A DNA stretch of 64,000 nucleotides from Oscillospiraceae bacterium (GCA_902765595.1 CACXAQ010000022.1:52255-116254), one strand, 5' to 3'; counted from the first letter of the stretch, positions 1-9,712 are shown. The notes: a model not told the origin generated them from the sequence alone. Numbers and translations are program-made.

Positions 1-213
1 GTCCTGGGCGTGGTGAGCATCTTCACCTACGGCATGCAGAAGGGCCTGACCCGTCTGGCCGAGGCCCGGGTAGAAAACCACAGCCTGACGAATTTTGACG
101 TGATCGCCCGGGTGGCCGCCGAGGAGGGCTACATCCGCCCCGAGGACGTGGCCCGGCTGATCGCGTTTCGCAATAACCCATCGGACGAAAGCTGGAAAGG
201 AGCCAAAGCATGA
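1..213 (+). CDS. pyrE: Orotate phosphoribosyltransferase, C-terminal part (5' end outside window)
   Basis: The frame is open from base 1, so only about the last 70 residues are seen. They contain [15 protein letters not shown] and a tail reading [13 protein letters not shown], which I recognise as the end of clostridial PyrE, the enzyme that joins orotate to PRPP to give OMP. The active-site PRPP loop lies upstream of the window. The stop codon overlaps the pyrB start (ATGA), so the two genes are translationally coupled in a pyrimidine operon. The call rests on the tail and the context. Confidence 0.85.
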   Translation, partial: VLGVVSIFTYGMQKGLTRLAEARVENHSLTNFDVIARVAAEEGYIRPEDVARLIAFRNNPSDESWKGAKA

Positions 214-1133
214 GACATCTTATCAACATCCTCGATTTCAGTACCGAGGAGCTGCAGGACCTGATCGACACCGCCAACGACATCATCGCAAACCCCGAAA
301 AGTACAGCCAGGTCTGCCGCGGCAGGAAGCTGGCCACCCTGTTCTTCGAGCCCTCCACCCGCACCCGTCTCAGCTTTGAGGCGGCCATGTACGAGCTGGG
401 CGGCAACGTGATCGGCTTCTCCGCCGCCCAGAACTCCTCCGCCGCCAAGGGCGAGAGCGTGGCGGACACGGCCAAGACCATCAGCTGCTACGCGGACATC
501 ATCGCCATGCGCCACCCCAAGGAGGGCGCGCCTCTGGTGGCGGCCAACGCCGCCTCCATCCCGGTGATCAACGCCGGCGACGGCGGCCACAACCACCCCA
601 CCCAGACCCTGGCGGACCTGCTGACCATCTACCGGGAAAAGGGCCGCTTCGACCATCTGACCGTGGGCCTCTGCGGCGATTTGAAGTTCGGCCGCACGGT
701 CCACTCCCTCATCAGCGCTCTGAGCCGCTATGAGGGGCTCAAGTTCGTGCTCATCTCCCCGGAGGAGCTGAAGCTCCCCAGCTATGTGAAGAAGGACGCC
801 CTCAAGTCCAAGGGCATCCCCTATGAGCAGACCACCGACCTGGAGGCCGCCATGCCGGAGCTTGACATCCTCTACATGACCCGCGTCCAGCGGGAGCGCT
901 TCTTCAACGAGGAGGATTACCTGCGCCTGAAGGACAGCTACATCCTCACCCCGGAGAAGCTCCGCAATGCCAAGGCCGACCTCTCCATTCTCCATCCCCT
1001 GCCCCGGGTCAACGAGATCAGCGTGGCCATCGACGACGATCCCCGGGCCTGCTACTTCAAGCAGGTGCTCAACGGCAAGTACATGCGCATGGCGCTCATC
1101 ATGAAACTCTTGAAGGAGGCTGGAAGACTGTGA
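210..1133 (+). CDS. pyrB: Aspartate carbamoyltransferase, catalytic subunit
   Basis: This enzyme condenses carbamoyl phosphate with aspartate, the committed step of pyrimidine synthesis, in the cytoplasm. The 307-residue length is normal. The carbamoyl-phosphate loop FFEPSTRTR lies at residues 45-53, followed by [12 protein letters not shown] and, near the C-terminus, HPLPRVNEI, all hallmarks of ATCase rather than ornithine transcarbamylase. The start ATG overlaps the pyrE stop. The stop in turn overlaps the GTG of pyrI, so catalytic and regulatory subunits are made from one coupled message, consistent with an allosteric holoenzyme. Confidence 0.97.
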   Translation: MRHLINILDFSTEELQDLIDTANDIIANPEKYSQVCRGRKLATLFFEPSTRTRLSFEAAMYELGGNVIGFSAAQNSSAAKGESVADTAKTISCYADIIAMRHPKEGAPLVAANAASIPVINAGDGGHNHPTQTLADLLTIYREKGRFDHLTVGLCGDLKFGRTVHSLISALSRYEGLKFVLISPEELKLPSYVKKDALKSKGIPYEQTTDLEAAMPELDILYMTRVQRERFFNEEDYLRLKDSYILTPEKLRNAKADLSILHPLPRVNEISVAIDDDPRACYFKQVLNGKYMRMALIMKLLKEAGRL

Positions 1134-1546
1134 ATATCGACTCCATCCAAAACGGCATCGTCATCGACCACATCACCGCCGGCAGGGGCATGAAGCTCTA
1201 CGAGCTGCTGGAGCTGGAAAAGCTGGACTGCTCGGTGGCCATCATCAAGAACGTCCACAGCCAGAAGCAGGGCCGGAAGGACATCATCAAGATCGACGCG
1301 GACATCCCCGTGAACCTGGACGTGATCGGCTATGTGGACCCGGGCGTCACGGTGAACGTGATCCGGGACGGGGTGCTGGTGGAGAAAAAACGCATCGACA
1401 TGCCCGAGACCCTCGTAAACGTCATCTTCTGCAAGAACCCCCGCTGCATCACCTCCTGCGAGCAGGAGCTGAAGCACATCTTCAAGCTCACCGACCGGAA
1501 GAACAAGGTCTACCGCTGTCTCTACTGCGAGACGAAAGCAAACTGA
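1130..1546 (+). CDS. pyrI: Aspartate carbamoyltransferase, regulatory subunit
   Basis: The regulatory chain binds nucleotide effectors and contacts the catalytic trimer through a C-terminal zinc domain. The 138 residues are somewhat shorter than the enterobacterial chain. The zinc ligands are complete: C101-x4-C106-x23-C130-x2-C133, the same spacing as in E. coli PyrI. The start is GTG at 1130, chosen because it overlaps the pyrB stop (GTGA) and opens directly into the conserved N-terminus [14 protein letters not shown]. About 370 bp of repeats follow before guaB. Confidence 0.96.
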   Translation: MNIDSIQNGIVIDHITAGRGMKLYELLELEKLDCSVAIIKNVHSQKQGRKDIIKIDADIPVNLDVIGYVDPGVTVNVIRDGVLVEKKRIDMPETLVNVIFCKNPRCITSCEQELKHIFKLTDRKNKVYRCLYCETKAN

Positions 1547-1555
1547 AGCCGACCG

Positions 1556-1905
1556 CAGGCAAGCCCCCAAGCTTGTCATTGCGAACCCGCCAATGGTGTA
1601 AGTTCGCCTTAGCCAAATCACAGATTTGGAGGCTCACTTAAGTGACCGATGTCACTGGTGTGGCCCCCTTGCCTAAAGGGGGCTGTCACAGCGAAGCTGT
1701 GACTGGGGGATATTTCCCTCTGTCATTGCGAGCCAGTGCGCACACTGGCGCGGCAATCCGTCCTCTTCTCGCAGACGCCGGGAGAAAACGGATCCCTTCG
1801 CCCACGGCCAGTTTGAGAACTTGCCTCGGAATGACAAACTATGAGGTTTTTCTATCCATTGGCCTCATTCCATTGCGTTTCCAACCTCGAACACAATAAT
1901 TTACA
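1556..1905. repeat. Intergenic hairpin repeats between pyrI and guaB
   Basis: This gap holds no credible gene. At 1660-1712 there is a hairpin element built from CCCCCTTGCCTAAAGGGGG followed by an inner stem GTCACAG/CTGTGAC and a G-run. It is flanked by copies of a second repeat that begins with TGTCATTGCGAGCCAGTG and ends in GGCAATCCGT (about 1718-1790). Both families recur many times in the window. No purine riboswitch pattern was found here. Confidence 0.75.
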
Positions 1906-1918
1906 GGAGATAAATGCC

Positions 1919-3427
1919 ATGGCCAAGATCATCAACGAACCCAGCCATACTTTTAACGAGTATCTGCTCATTCCCGGCTACACCCCCATCACCTGCCGCT
2001 CCGAAAAGGTCTCCCTCCGCACCCCCCTGGTGAAGTTCCGCAAGGGGCAGGAGGAGCCCGCCATCTCCATGAACATCCCCATGGTCTCCGCCATCATGCA
2101 GTCCGTCTCCGGCGACCGGCTGGCCGTGGCTCTCGCCACCGAGGGCGGCGTCAGCTTCATCTACGGCTCCCAGTCCATCGAGGACGAGGCCGCCATGGTC
2201 CGCCGGGCCAAGAGCTACAAGGCGGGCTTTGTCCGCAGCGACTCCAACCTGAGCCCGGACGCCACCCTGCAGGACGTGCTGGCCCTGAAGGCCCGCACCG
2301 GCCACAGCACCATCGCCGTCACCGCCGACGGCACCGCCGAGGGGCGGCTGGTGGGCGTGGTCACCAGCCGGGACTACCGGGTCACCCGCATGGAGCCGGA
2401 CACCAAAGTCTCCAGCTTCATGACCCCCTTTGAAAAGCTCATCTGGGCCCCGGAGGGCACCACCCTCAAGGAGGCCAACGACATCATCTGGGACCACAAG
2501 CTCAACTCCCTCCCCATCCTCTCCGAGGACGGGCGCCTGTGCTACTTCGTCTTCCGCAAGGACTACGAGAGCCACAAGCAGAACCCCAACGAGCTGCTGG
2601 ACGCCCACAAGCGCTACGTGGTGGGCGCCGGCATCAACACCCGGGACTATGAAAAGCGCATCCCCGCCCTGCTGGAGGCGGGGGCCGACGTGCTGTGCAT
2701 CGACTCCTCCGAGGGCTTTACCGACTGGCAGCGCTTCGTCCTCACCTGGGTCCGGGAGCACTACGGCGACCGGGTCAAGATCGGCGCGGGCAACGTGGTG
2801 GACGCGGCGGGCTTCCGCTTCCTCGCCGAGTGCGGGGCCGACTTTGTGAAGGTGGGCATCGGCGGCGGCTCCATCTGCATCACCCGGGAGACCAAGGGCA
2901 TCGGCCGGGGCCAGGCCACGGCCCTCATCGACGTCTGCGCTGAGCGGGACCGCTATTTTGAGGAGACCGGCATCTACGTGCCCGTCTGCTCCGACGGCGG
3001 CATCGTCTACGACCACCACATCACCCTGGCCCTGGCCATGGGCGCGGACTTCGTGATGCTGGGCCGCTACTTCGCCCGCTTCGACGAGAGCCCCACCAAC
3101 AAGGTCAACATCGGCGGCACCTACTACAAAGAGTATTGGGGCGAGGGCTCCGCCCGGGCCCGCAACTGGCAGCGCTACGACATGGGCGGCGACAAGAAGC
3201 TGAGCTTCGAGGAGGGCGTGGATTCCTACGTGCCCTACGCCGGCTCTCTCAAGGACAACGTGGCCCTGACCCTGAGCAAGGTGCGCCACGCCATGTGCAA
3301 CTGCGGCTGCCTCACCATCCCGGAGTTCCAGGAGAAGGCGGTGCTGACCCTGGTCTCCGCCACCACCATCGTGGAGGGCGGCGCCCACGACGTGATCCAG
3401 AAGGACACCTCCCCCGTCATCAAGTAA
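1919..3427 (+). CDS. guaB: IMP dehydrogenase
   Basis: The enzyme oxidises IMP to XMP with NAD+, the first step toward GMP. From ATG 1919 (AGGAGA about 8 bp upstream) the protein is 502 residues, starting [15 protein letters not shown]. An upstream in-frame start at 1841 lies in repeat sequence and was rejected. It has an N-terminal barrel portion, a two-CBS insert around residues 95-230 (including [16 protein letters not shown]) and the catalytic loop [12 protein letters not shown], with the nucleophile Cys at about residue 320. The mobile-flap region contains [15 protein letters not shown]. This is the clostridial long form. It sits 22 bp before purE. Confidence 0.95.
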   Translation: MAKIINEPSHTFNEYLLIPGYTPITCRSEKVSLRTPLVKFRKGQEEPAISMNIPMVSAIMQSVSGDRLAVALATEGGVSFIYGSQSIEDEAAMVRRAKSYKAGFVRSDSNLSPDATLQDVLALKARTGHSTIAVTADGTAEGRLVGVVTSRDYRVTRMEPDTKVSSFMTPFEKLIWAPEGTTLKEANDIIWDHKLNSLPILSEDGRLCYFVFRKDYESHKQNPNELLDAHKRYVVGAGINTRDYEKRIPALLEAGADVLCIDSSEGFTDWQRFVLTWVREHYGDRVKIGAGNVVDAAGFRFLAECGADFVKVGIGGGSICITRETKGIGRGQATALIDVCAERDRYFEETGIYVPVCSDGGIVYDHHITLALAMGADFVMLGRYFARFDESPTNKVNIGGTYYKEYWGEGSARARNWQRYDMGGDKKLSFEEGVDSYVPYAGSLKDNVALTLSKVRHAMCNCGCLTIPEFQEKAVLTLVSATTIVEGGAHDVIQKDTSPVIK

Positions 3428-3449
3428 TCATGATCGGAGGGCAGCGAAG

Positions 3450-3938
3450 ATGAAAAAAGTCGGCATCGTCATGGGCAGCGACAGCGACCTGCCCGTGATC
3501 CAGAAGGCCACGGCGCTCCTGCGGGAGCTGGAGATCCCCTTTGAGGTCCACGTCTATTCCGCCCACCGCACGCCTCTCCAGGCCCACGATTTCGCCGCCT
3601 CCGCCCGGGAAAAGGGCTTCGGCGTGCTGATCGCGGCGGCGGGCATGGCGGCCCACCTGGCGGGGGCCGTCGCCGCCAATACCACATTGCCGGTCATCGG
3701 CATCCCCTGCAAGGGTCCCGCTCTCGAGGGGCTGGACGCGCTTTTAAGCACCGTGCAGATGCCCTCGGGCATCCCGGTGGCCACGGTCGGGATAGGCGGC
3801 GGGGCCAACGCAGCCCTGCTCGCCGCCCAGATCCTGGCGGTGGAGGACGCGGCTCTGGCCGAGCGTCTCGCCGCCAAGCGCGCCGCCGATACCGCCGCCG
3901 TCCTCCAGAAGGACGCCGGCATCGCCGAGAGACTGTAA
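3450..3938 (+). CDS. purE: N5-carboxyaminoimidazole ribonucleotide mutase
   Basis: PurE moves the carboxyl group of N5-CAIR to give CAIR in de novo purine synthesis. The 162-residue length is typical. Recognisable motifs are [14 protein letters not shown] at the N-terminus, the SAHRTP loop, GMAAHLAG, and a [17 protein letters not shown] segment, which together fit the class I (PurK-partnered) type. No purK lies in the window, so the N5-CAIR synthetase must be elsewhere, or CAIR forms directly from AIR at high CO2. The start is ATG 3450 with GGAGGGC upstream. Confidence 0.95.
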   Translation: MKKVGIVMGSDSDLPVIQKATALLRELEIPFEVHVYSAHRTPLQAHDFAASAREKGFGVLIAAAGMAAHLAGAVAANTTLPVIGIPCKGPALEGLDALLSTVQMPSGIPVATVGIGGGANAALLAAQILAVEDAALAERLAAKRAADTAAVLQKDAGIAERL

Positions 3939-3984
3939 AAATGAAGCGCGGCTTCGCCGCATGAAGAAATGAAGCTTGCTTTGC

Positions 3985-4152
3985 TCCGGAAGGCCCCCTT
4001 GCCTAAAGGGGGCTGGCATCCGAGCGAAGTGAGGATGACTGGGGGATTCCAAAACGAACATCTGCGCAGATCATATCCCCCCGGCGCTTCGCGCCACCCC
4101 CCTTTAGGCAAGGGGGGGCAATTCCCCATTCCGAATTCCGAATTCCGAATTC
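3985..4152. repeat. Head-to-head hairpin repeats plus TTCCGAA microrepeat
   Basis: Between purE and purC two copies of the CCCCTTGCCTAAAGGGGG element face each other (3990-4055 and 4070-4118), each with its own inner stem. They are followed by about four tandem copies of ATTCCGA (4128-4152), ending just before the purC ribosome-binding site. No gene is seen. Confidence 0.75.
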
Positions 4153-4174
4153 TATATTGAAGGAGCCAAATATC

Positions 4175-4861
4175 ATGGAAAACAAACTCGTCTACACCGG
4201 CAAGACCAAAAACGTCTACGCGCTTCCCAACGGCAACTACCTGCTCAAATTCAAGGACGACTGCACCGGCAAGGACGGCGTGTTCGACCCGGGCGAGAAC
4301 TCGGTGGGCCTGACCATCGAGGGCGTGGGCGACGTGAACCTGCGCATGTCCATCTACTTCTTTGAGAAGATCAACGCCGCCGGCATCCGCACCCACTTCG
4401 TCAGCGCGGACCTGGAGAACACCACCATGGAGGTCCTGCCCGCCAAGGTCTTCGGCAAGGGCCTGGAGGTCATCTGCCGCCACAAGGCCGTGGGCTCCTT
4501 CATCCGCCGCTACGGCGACTACATCGAGTCCGGCGCGGACCTGCCCGCCTACGTGGAGATGACCTTCAAAAACGACGAGAAGGGCGACCCCCTGGTGACC
4601 AAGGACGGCCTGATCGTTCTCGGCGTCATGAGCGGCCAGCAGTATGACGAGATCAAGGACATGACCCAGAAGATCACCCAGATCGTGGCCGACGAGATGG
4701 CCGCCCGGGGCATGGTCCTCTACGACATCAAGTTCGAGTACGGCTACGACGCCGAGGGCAAGGTCATGCTCATCGACGAGATCGCCTCCGGCAACATGCG
4801 CGTGTACAAGGACGGACAGTACGTGGATCCCATGACCCTGTCCAAGCTGTTCTTCGCCTGA
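4175..4861 (+). CDS. purC: Phosphoribosylaminoimidazole-succinocarboxamide (SAICAR) synthase
   Basis: The enzyme joins CAIR and aspartate with ATP to make SAICAR. The protein starts [17 protein letters not shown] at ATG 4175 with AGGAG 9 bp upstream. A TTG six codons earlier lacks a ribosome site. The 228 residues include the ATP-binding N-terminal strand, [14 protein letters not shown], and the signature [12 protein letters not shown] followed by [13 protein letters not shown]. The TGA overlaps the ATG of the next gene (purF-like), indicating translational coupling. Confidence 0.95.
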   Translation: MENKLVYTGKTKNVYALPNGNYLLKFKDDCTGKDGVFDPGENSVGLTIEGVGDVNLRMSIYFFEKINAAGIRTHFVSADLENTTMEVLPAKVFGKGLEVICRHKAVGSFIRRYGDYIESGADLPAYVEMTFKNDEKGDPLVTKDGLIVLGVMSGQQYDEIKDMTQKITQIVADEMAARGMVLYDIKFEYGYDAEGKVMLIDEIASGNMRVYKDGQYVDPMTLSKLFFA

Positions 4862-6285
4862 TGGGCGGTTTCTTCGGCGCGGTGTCTCACCGCGATATCG
4901 TGATGGACCTGTTTTTCGGCACGGACTATCACAGCCACCTGGGCACCCGCAGCGCCGGCATGGCGGTGTGGAGCGCGGAGAAGGGCTGTGTCCGGGAGAT
5001 CCACTCCATCGCCAACACCCCCTTCCGCACCCGCTTTGAAAAGGACCTGCCGGACTTTGCCGGGAAGATCGGCATTGGCTGCATCAGCGATTCCGATCCC
5101 CAGCCCCTGCTGGTCCGCTCCCACCTGGGGCTCTACGCCATCACCACCGTGGGCCAGATCAACAACGCCGAGCAGCTGGTGGCGGACTACTTTGCCGACC
5201 ACGGCCACCAGTTCATGGCCATGGGCTCCGGCAAGGTGAACGCCACGGAGCTGGTGGCGGCCCTCATCAACGAGAAGGAGGACCTGGCCTCCGGCATCCG
5301 CCACGCCCAGGAGCGCATCGACGGCTCCATGACGGTGCTGCTCATGACCGAGGACGGGGCCATCATCGCCGCCCGGGACCGCTTCGGCCGTCTCCCGGTC
5401 CATGTGGGGAAGGACAAGGACGGCTACTGCGTGTCCTTTGAATCCTTCGCCTACCAGAAGCTGGGCTACCGCAACGAATACGAGCTGGGCCCCGGGGAGA
5501 TCCTGCGCATCACGGCGGAGGGCCGGGAGACCCTGCAGCCCGCCGGGAAGGACATGAAGATCTGCGCCTTCCTCTGGACCTACTACGGCTACCCCAATTC
5601 CAACTACGAGGGGGTCAACGTGGAGGTCATGCGCTGCCGCAACGGGGAGATCATGGCCCGGGAGGAAGCTGCCCGGGGCACGGTGCCCGACGTGGACTGC
5701 GTGGCCGGCGTGCCGGACTCCGGCGTGCCCCACGCCATCGGCTACGCCAACCAAAGCGGTATGCCCTTTGCCCGGCCCTTTGTGAAATACACCCCCACCT
5801 GGCCCCGCTCCTTCATGCCCTCCAACCAGGCCATGCGGGATCAGGTGGCCAAGATGAAGCAGATCCCGGTGCCGGAGCTGATCGAGGGGCGCAAGCTCCT
5901 CTTCGTGGACGACTCCATCGTCCGCGGCACCCAGCTCCAGAGCACGGTGGACTTCCTCTATGAGTCCGGCGCGGCCGAAGTGCACATGCGCTCGGCCTGC
6001 CCGCCCATCATGTACGCCTGCAAGTATCTGAACTTCTCCCGCAACAATTCCGACATGGACCTGCTTGCCCGCCGGGTGGTGAACGAGCTGGAGGGGGAGG
6101 AGGGCCTCCGGCACCTGGACGAGTACGCCGACGCCGGGACGGAGCGGGGCAAGTGCCTGCTCCAGGCCATCTGCAAGAAGCTGGGCTTCGACTCCCTGGG
6201 CTATCAGTCCCTGGAGGGGCTGCTGGAGGCCATCGGCATCGACCGGGACAAGGTCTGCACCTACTGCTGGACCGGCAAAGAATAG
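4861..6285 (+). CDS. purF: Amidophosphoribosyltransferase-like protein lacking the N-terminal cysteine
   Basis: The 474-residue protein has the PurF layout: an N-terminal Ntn-type glutaminase fold and a C-terminal type I phosphoribosyltransferase domain with the PRPP motif VDDSIVRGT at residues 349-357. It begins [12 protein letters not shown], so the position where PurF exposes its catalytic cysteine (MCGI...) is glycine. The HLGTRSAGMAVW region is retained. The start is fixed by the purC stop overlap, and no alternative start giving Met-Cys exists. Similar MGG-type homologues are known to me from Bacteroides and clostridia. It may use free ammonia, need another glutaminase, or act with a second PurF elsewhere. 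Confidence 0.82.
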   Translation: MGGFFGAVSHRDIVMDLFFGTDYHSHLGTRSAGMAVWSAEKGCVREIHSIANTPFRTRFEKDLPDFAGKIGIGCISDSDPQPLLVRSHLGLYAITTVGQINNAEQLVADYFADHGHQFMAMGSGKVNATELVAALINEKEDLASGIRHAQERIDGSMTVLLMTEDGAIIAARDRFGRLPVHVGKDKDGYCVSFESFAYQKLGYRNEYELGPGEILRITAEGRETLQPAGKDMKICAFLWTYYGYPNSNYEGVNVEVMRCRNGEIMAREEAARGTVPDVDCVAGVPDSGVPHAIGYANQSGMPFARPFVKYTPTWPRSFMPSNQAMRDQVAKMKQIPVPELIEGRKLLFVDDSIVRGTQLQSTVDFLYESGAAEVHMRSACPPIMYACKYLNFSRNNSDMDLLARRVVNELEGEEGLRHLDEYADAGTERGKCLLQAICKKLGFDSLGYQSLEGLLEAIGIDRDKVCTYCWTGKE

Positions 6286-6287
6286 CA

Positions 6288-6625
6288 AATGCGAAACCCG
6301 TTTCGCAGCCTGTCATTCCGAGGGACAATCCGTTCTCCCAAAGGCCCCCTTGCCTAAAGGGCCTTGGGTCTGTCAGCCGCAAGGCTGACTGGGGGATATG
6401 ATCTTCCGATTCCTCTTTGGCCCCCTTGCCTAAAGGGGGCTGGCAGCCGCAAGGCTGACTGGGGAATATGATCTTCCGATTCCTCTTTGGCCCCCTTGCC
6501 TAAAGGGGGCTGTCAGCCGCAAGGCTGACCGGGGGATTCAAAAGCCACTGTCCGCGCTGATCATATCCCCCCGCCCCAGTTTGCGAACTGGGGCACCCCC
6601 CTCTAGGCGAGGGGGGCTAAGAAGG
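6288..6625. repeat. Cluster of four hairpin repeats before purM
   Basis: Three direct copies of the CCCCCTTGCCTAAAGGGGG-type element (starting near 6343, 6420 and 6490, mostly with inner stem GTCAGCC/GGCTGAC) are followed by one inverted copy (6565-6622). A short palindrome TGCGAAACCCGTTTCGCA lies at the purF 3' side (about 6290). The remaining sequence to 6748 shows no gene. Confidence 0.75.
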
Positions 6626-6748
6626 ACCGAGCGATCCCGACCTCGCGAACCGTAGGGGCGGCCCTGAAGGACCAGCTTTGCGTCTCTATCAGCCGCCCGC
6701 CCTTCCCCCCAATCCGTACAGAACAATCATTCAGAGGATGGTATCACT

Positions 6749-7786
6749 ATGGAAAACTCCCATTCCGCCTCCTACGCCGCGGCCGGCGTGAACATCGAGG
6801 CCGGCTACGAGGGCGTGCGGCTCATGAAAAAGCATGTGGAGCGCACCTTCATCCCCGGGGTCGTGTCCGACCTGGGGGGCTTCGGCGGCCTCTTCGCCCC
6901 CGATCTCGCGGGCATGCGGGAACCCATCCTGGTCTCCGGCACCGACGGCGTGGGCACCAAGCAGCGCATCGCCCAGCTGATGGACCGGCACGACACCGTG
7001 GGCATCGACTGCGTGGCCATGTGCGTCAACGACATCATCTGCTGCGGGGCAAAGCCCCTGTTTTTCCTGGACTACATCGCCATCGGCCGGAACGACCCCC
7101 AGAAGGTGGCGAGCCTGGTCGCCGGCGTGGCCGAGGGCTGCGTCCGCGCCGGCTGCGCCCTCATCGGCGGCGAGACCGCCGAGCACCCCGGCACCATGCA
7201 GCCGGAGGACTACGACCTGGCGGGCTTTTCCGTGGGGATCGTGGACAAGGCGAAGATCCTGGACCCCAGGGCCGTGCGCCCCGGGGACGTGCTCCTGGCC
7301 CTGCCCTCCAGCGGCGTCCACTCCAACGGCTACTCCCTGGTGCGCAAGGTCTTCGACGTGGAGCACGCGAACCTGGGCCGCACAGTCCCCGAGCTGGGGC
7401 AGACCCTGGGGGACGCCCTGCTGACGCCCACCTGCATCTACGTCAAGCCCGTGCTGGCGGCTCTGGAGGCCGCCGAAGTCCACGGCCTCAGCCACATCAC
7501 CGGCGGCGGCTTTTATGAAAACATCCCCCGCTCCCTGCCCCAGGGCCTCTGCGCGAAGATCGAAAAGGCCGCCGTCCGCGTGCCGCCCATCTTCCGCCTG
7601 ATCGAAAGCCTTGGCAAGATCCCCCAGCGGGACATGTTCAACACCTTCAACATGGGCGTGGGCATGAGCATGTGCGTCTCCCCCGACAGCGCCGACAAGG
7701 CCCTGGCCGCCCTCCGCGCCGCGGGGGTGGAGGCCTACGTCATGGGTGAGATCGTCCCGGGCGACGAGAGGATCTGCCTGTGCTGA
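6749..7786 (+). CDS. purM: Phosphoribosylformylglycinamidine cyclo-ligase (AIR synthase)
   Basis: PurM closes the imidazole ring of FGAM with ATP to yield AIR. The 345 residues contain the family's SGTDGVGTK, DCVAMCVNDIICCGAKPLFFLDYIA, IGGETAEHPGTM and SGVHSNGYSLVRK motifs, and the HITGGGFYENIPR segment of the C-terminal domain. The start is ATG 6749 with AGAGG about 10 bp upstream. The final codons overlap the GTG of the channel gene, so purM and the next three genes form a tight run. Confidence 0.96.
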   Translation: MENSHSASYAAAGVNIEAGYEGVRLMKKHVERTFIPGVVSDLGGFGGLFAPDLAGMREPILVSGTDGVGTKQRIAQLMDRHDTVGIDCVAMCVNDIICCGAKPLFFLDYIAIGRNDPQKVASLVAGVAEGCVRAGCALIGGETAEHPGTMQPEDYDLAGFSVGIVDKAKILDPRAVRPGDVLLALPSSGVHSNGYSLVRKVFDVEHANLGRTVPELGQTLGDALLTPTCIYVKPVLAALEAAEVHGLSHITGGGFYENIPRSLPQGLCAKIEKAAVRVPPIFRLIESLGKIPQRDMFNTFNMGVGMSMCVSPDSADKALAALRAAGVEAYVMGEIVPGDERICLC

Positions 7787-8394
7787 GGCGGGATCTGATC
7801 GACGGGGTGCTGGCGGGCTGCCTGGTCTCCTTCGGGGGCACGGTGCTGCTCTCCTGCGACAACCGCTATCTGGGGGCGCTGCTGTTTTGCATCGCGCTGC
7901 TGGCCATCTGCTGGTTCGGCTTCAACCTCTATACCGGCAAGGTGGGCTTCCTGGCGGCGGACCACAGCGGCAGGAGCCTGGCCACCGCCTTTGTGGGCCT
8001 CGCGGGGAACTTCCTGGGGACGCTGTTGATGGGCTTTCTCGTGGCCCTGGCCCTGCCCGCTCTGCGGGAGGCGGCCCTGGCCGCCTGCGACAGGCGCCTG
8101 ACCCAGCTGCCCCTGCAGACCCTGCTGCGGGGCTTCGGCTGCGGGGTGCTGATGTACATCGCCGTGTGGACCTTCCGGGAGAAGAAGACCATCGTTGGCA
8201 TCCTCTTCTGCATCCCGGTGTTCGTGCTCTCCGGCTTTGAGCACTCCATCGCGGACATGTTCTATTTCTCCCTGGCCGGAACGGTCTTCCGCCCCGCCGC
8301 CCTGCTGTTTCTGCTGCTGGTGGTGCTGGGCAACAGCCTGGGCGGCCTGTTCATCCCGCTGCTGCAGCTTCTGCGCGGAAAGGAGCAAGCATGA
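7780..8394 (+). CDS. Formate/nitrite transporter (FNT) family channel
   Basis: A 204-residue integral membrane protein with about six hydrophobic segments. It carries two FNT signatures: LYTGKVGFLA after the second helix (the Omega-loop region, compare FTGN in FocA) and SGFEHSIADMFYF near residues 148-160, including the conserved channel histidine. It is shorter than FocA/NirC (about 260-285 residues) because the termini are compact. GTG 7780 is chosen as the start since GAGAGG lies about 8 bp upstream and it overlaps the purM stop. Its stop overlaps the purN ATG. Formate uptake would feed 10-formyl-THF for PurN and AICAR transformylase. The substrate is inferred from context. Confidence 0.85.
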   Translation: MLRRDLIDGVLAGCLVSFGGTVLLSCDNRYLGALLFCIALLAICWFGFNLYTGKVGFLAADHSGRSLATAFVGLAGNFLGTLLMGFLVALALPALREAALAACDRRLTQLPLQTLLRGFGCGVLMYIAVWTFREKKTIVGILFCIPVFVLSGFEHSIADMFYFSLAGTVFRPAALLFLLLVVLGNSLGGLFIPLLQLLRGKEQA

Positions 8395-9011
8395 ACAAAA
8401 CCCGCATCGCCGTGCTGGTCTCCGGCGGCGGCACCAATCTCCAGGCCCTGCTGGACGCGGAGGCACGGGGCGAGCTCAATAGCGGCGAGATCGTCCTGGT
8501 CGTCTCCAACAAGCCGGGGGCCTACGCCCTCACCCGGGCCGAAAGCGCCGGGGTGGAGGCCCTGACCCTGACCCGCACCGCCTGCGGCGGGCAGGCGGGC
8601 TTTGAAGCGGCCCTCCAGACCGCCCTGGAGGCGCGCGGGATCGAGCTCATTATCCTGGCGGGCTTCCTCAGCATTCTCAGCGAGGACTTCACCCGCCGCT
8701 GGCCCGAGCGGATCCTGAACGTCCACCCCTCCCTGATCCCCTCCTTCTGCGGGCAGGGCTATTACGGGCTCCGGGTCCATGAGGCCGCCCTGCAGCGGGG
8801 CGTGCAATACACCGGGGCCACCGTCCATTTTGTCAACGAGATCCCCGACGGCGGCAGGATCCTGCTGCAAAAGCCCGTGGCCGTGGAGCCGGGCGACACC
8901 CCCGAAACCCTGCAGCGCCGGGTCATGGAGCAGGCCGAGTGGATCCTTCTCCCCCGGGCCGCCCAGCTGGTCTCCCGCCGGATCCAACAAGAAAAGGAGC
9001 GAGAAACATGA
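8391..9011 (+). CDS. purN: Phosphoribosylglycinamide formyltransferase
   Basis: PurN transfers a formyl group from 10-formyl-THF to GAR. The 206-residue protein begins MNKTRIAVLVSGGGTNLQALL. It has the folate/catalytic segment ILNVHPSLIPSFCG (Asn and His of the active site) and TVHFVNEIPDGGRILLQ, containing the conserved Asp. Its ATG overlaps the channel stop and its stop overlaps the start of the IMP cyclohydrolase, so four genes from purM on are translationally chained. Confidence 0.96.
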   Translation: MNKTRIAVLVSGGGTNLQALLDAEARGELNSGEIVLVVSNKPGAYALTRAESAGVEALTLTRTACGGQAGFEAALQTALEARGIELIILAGFLSILSEDFTRRWPERILNVHPSLIPSFCGQGYYGLRVHEAALQRGVQYTGATVHFVNEIPDGGRILLQKPVAVEPGDTPETLQRRVMEQAEWILLPRAAQLVSRRIQQEKERET

Positions 9012-9640
9012 CGGATTTTCTGGAATTTCTGAGAAACAACGCCTATCCCGGCCGCGGCATCGCCGTGGGCAAAAACCGGGTCTACTACTTCATCATGGGC
9101 CGCAGCGAAAACAGCCGCAACCGGATCTTCTCCCTGACGGAGGACGGCATCCGCACCGAGGCCTTCGACCCCTCCAAGCTCACCGACCCCAGCCTCATCA
9201 TCTACCATCCCGTGCGCCGGATGGGCGGGGATCTGATCGTCACCAACGGCGACCAGACCGACACCATCCGGGACCTGGGGGACTTCCGCGCCGCTCTCGC
9301 CACCCGGGAGTATGAGCCGGACGGCCCCAACTGGACCCCCCGCATCTCCGCCATCTGCCATCCCGACGGCAGCTTTGAGCTCTCGATCCTCAAGCACCAG
9401 GACGGCCGCTGCCTCCGCTGCTTCTACAGCTACGAGGGCTGCGACGAGGGCATGGGCTACTTCATCAGCACCTATCAGGGGGACGGCAGCCCCCTGCCCA
9501 GCTTCACCGGCGAGCCCATCCCCATCACCATGCCGGAACCGGAGGAGGTCTGGGAAGCGCTCAATCAGGACAACAAGGTCTCTCTCTACACCAACGTCAG
9601 CGGCGAAGTCAGACTTTTCAATAAACATCTGGGGGACTGA
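9008..9640 (+). CDS. purO: IMP cyclohydrolase, stand-alone PurO type
   Basis: A 210-residue protein starting MTDFLEFLRNNAYPGRGIAVGKN. It resembles the PurO family of IMP cyclohydrolases first described in archaea and present in many clostridia, including the GRGIAVG, YFIMGRSENSRNRIF and YHPVRRMGG stretches. It would close FAICAR to IMP, the last de novo step, which in most bacteria is the N-terminal domain of bifunctional PurH. The next gene supplies the other PurH activity. ATG 9008 overlaps the purN stop, and a longer start at 8939 lies inside purN. Confidence 0.85.
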   Translation: MTDFLEFLRNNAYPGRGIAVGKNRVYYFIMGRSENSRNRIFSLTEDGIRTEAFDPSKLTDPSLIIYHPVRRMGGDLIVTNGDQTDTIRDLGDFRAALATREYEPDGPNWTPRISAICHPDGSFELSILKHQDGRCLRCFYSYEGCDEGMGYFISTYQGDGSPLPSFTGEPIPITMPEPEEVWEALNQDNKVSLYTNVSGEVRLFNKHLGD

Positions 9641-9656
9641 CGGATTGACCCCCGGA

Positions 9657-9712
9657 TGTCATTGCGAGCCAGTGACCGATGTCACTGGCGTGGCGATCCG
9701 TTATTCCCACAA
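9657..9712. repeat. TGTCATTGCGAG-type repeat
   Basis: One copy of the short repeat beginning TGTCATTGCGAGCCAGTG, with an internal palindrome GTGACCGATGTCAC and ending GGCGATCCGTT. It occupies most of the 98-bp gap between purO and the AICAR transformylase. Confidence 0.65.

Noticed and set aside
1547-1918. Purine or other riboswitch before guaB
   Set aside because: The leader is made of dispersed hairpin repeats. No three-way junction with the conserved purine-aptamer loops could be traced.
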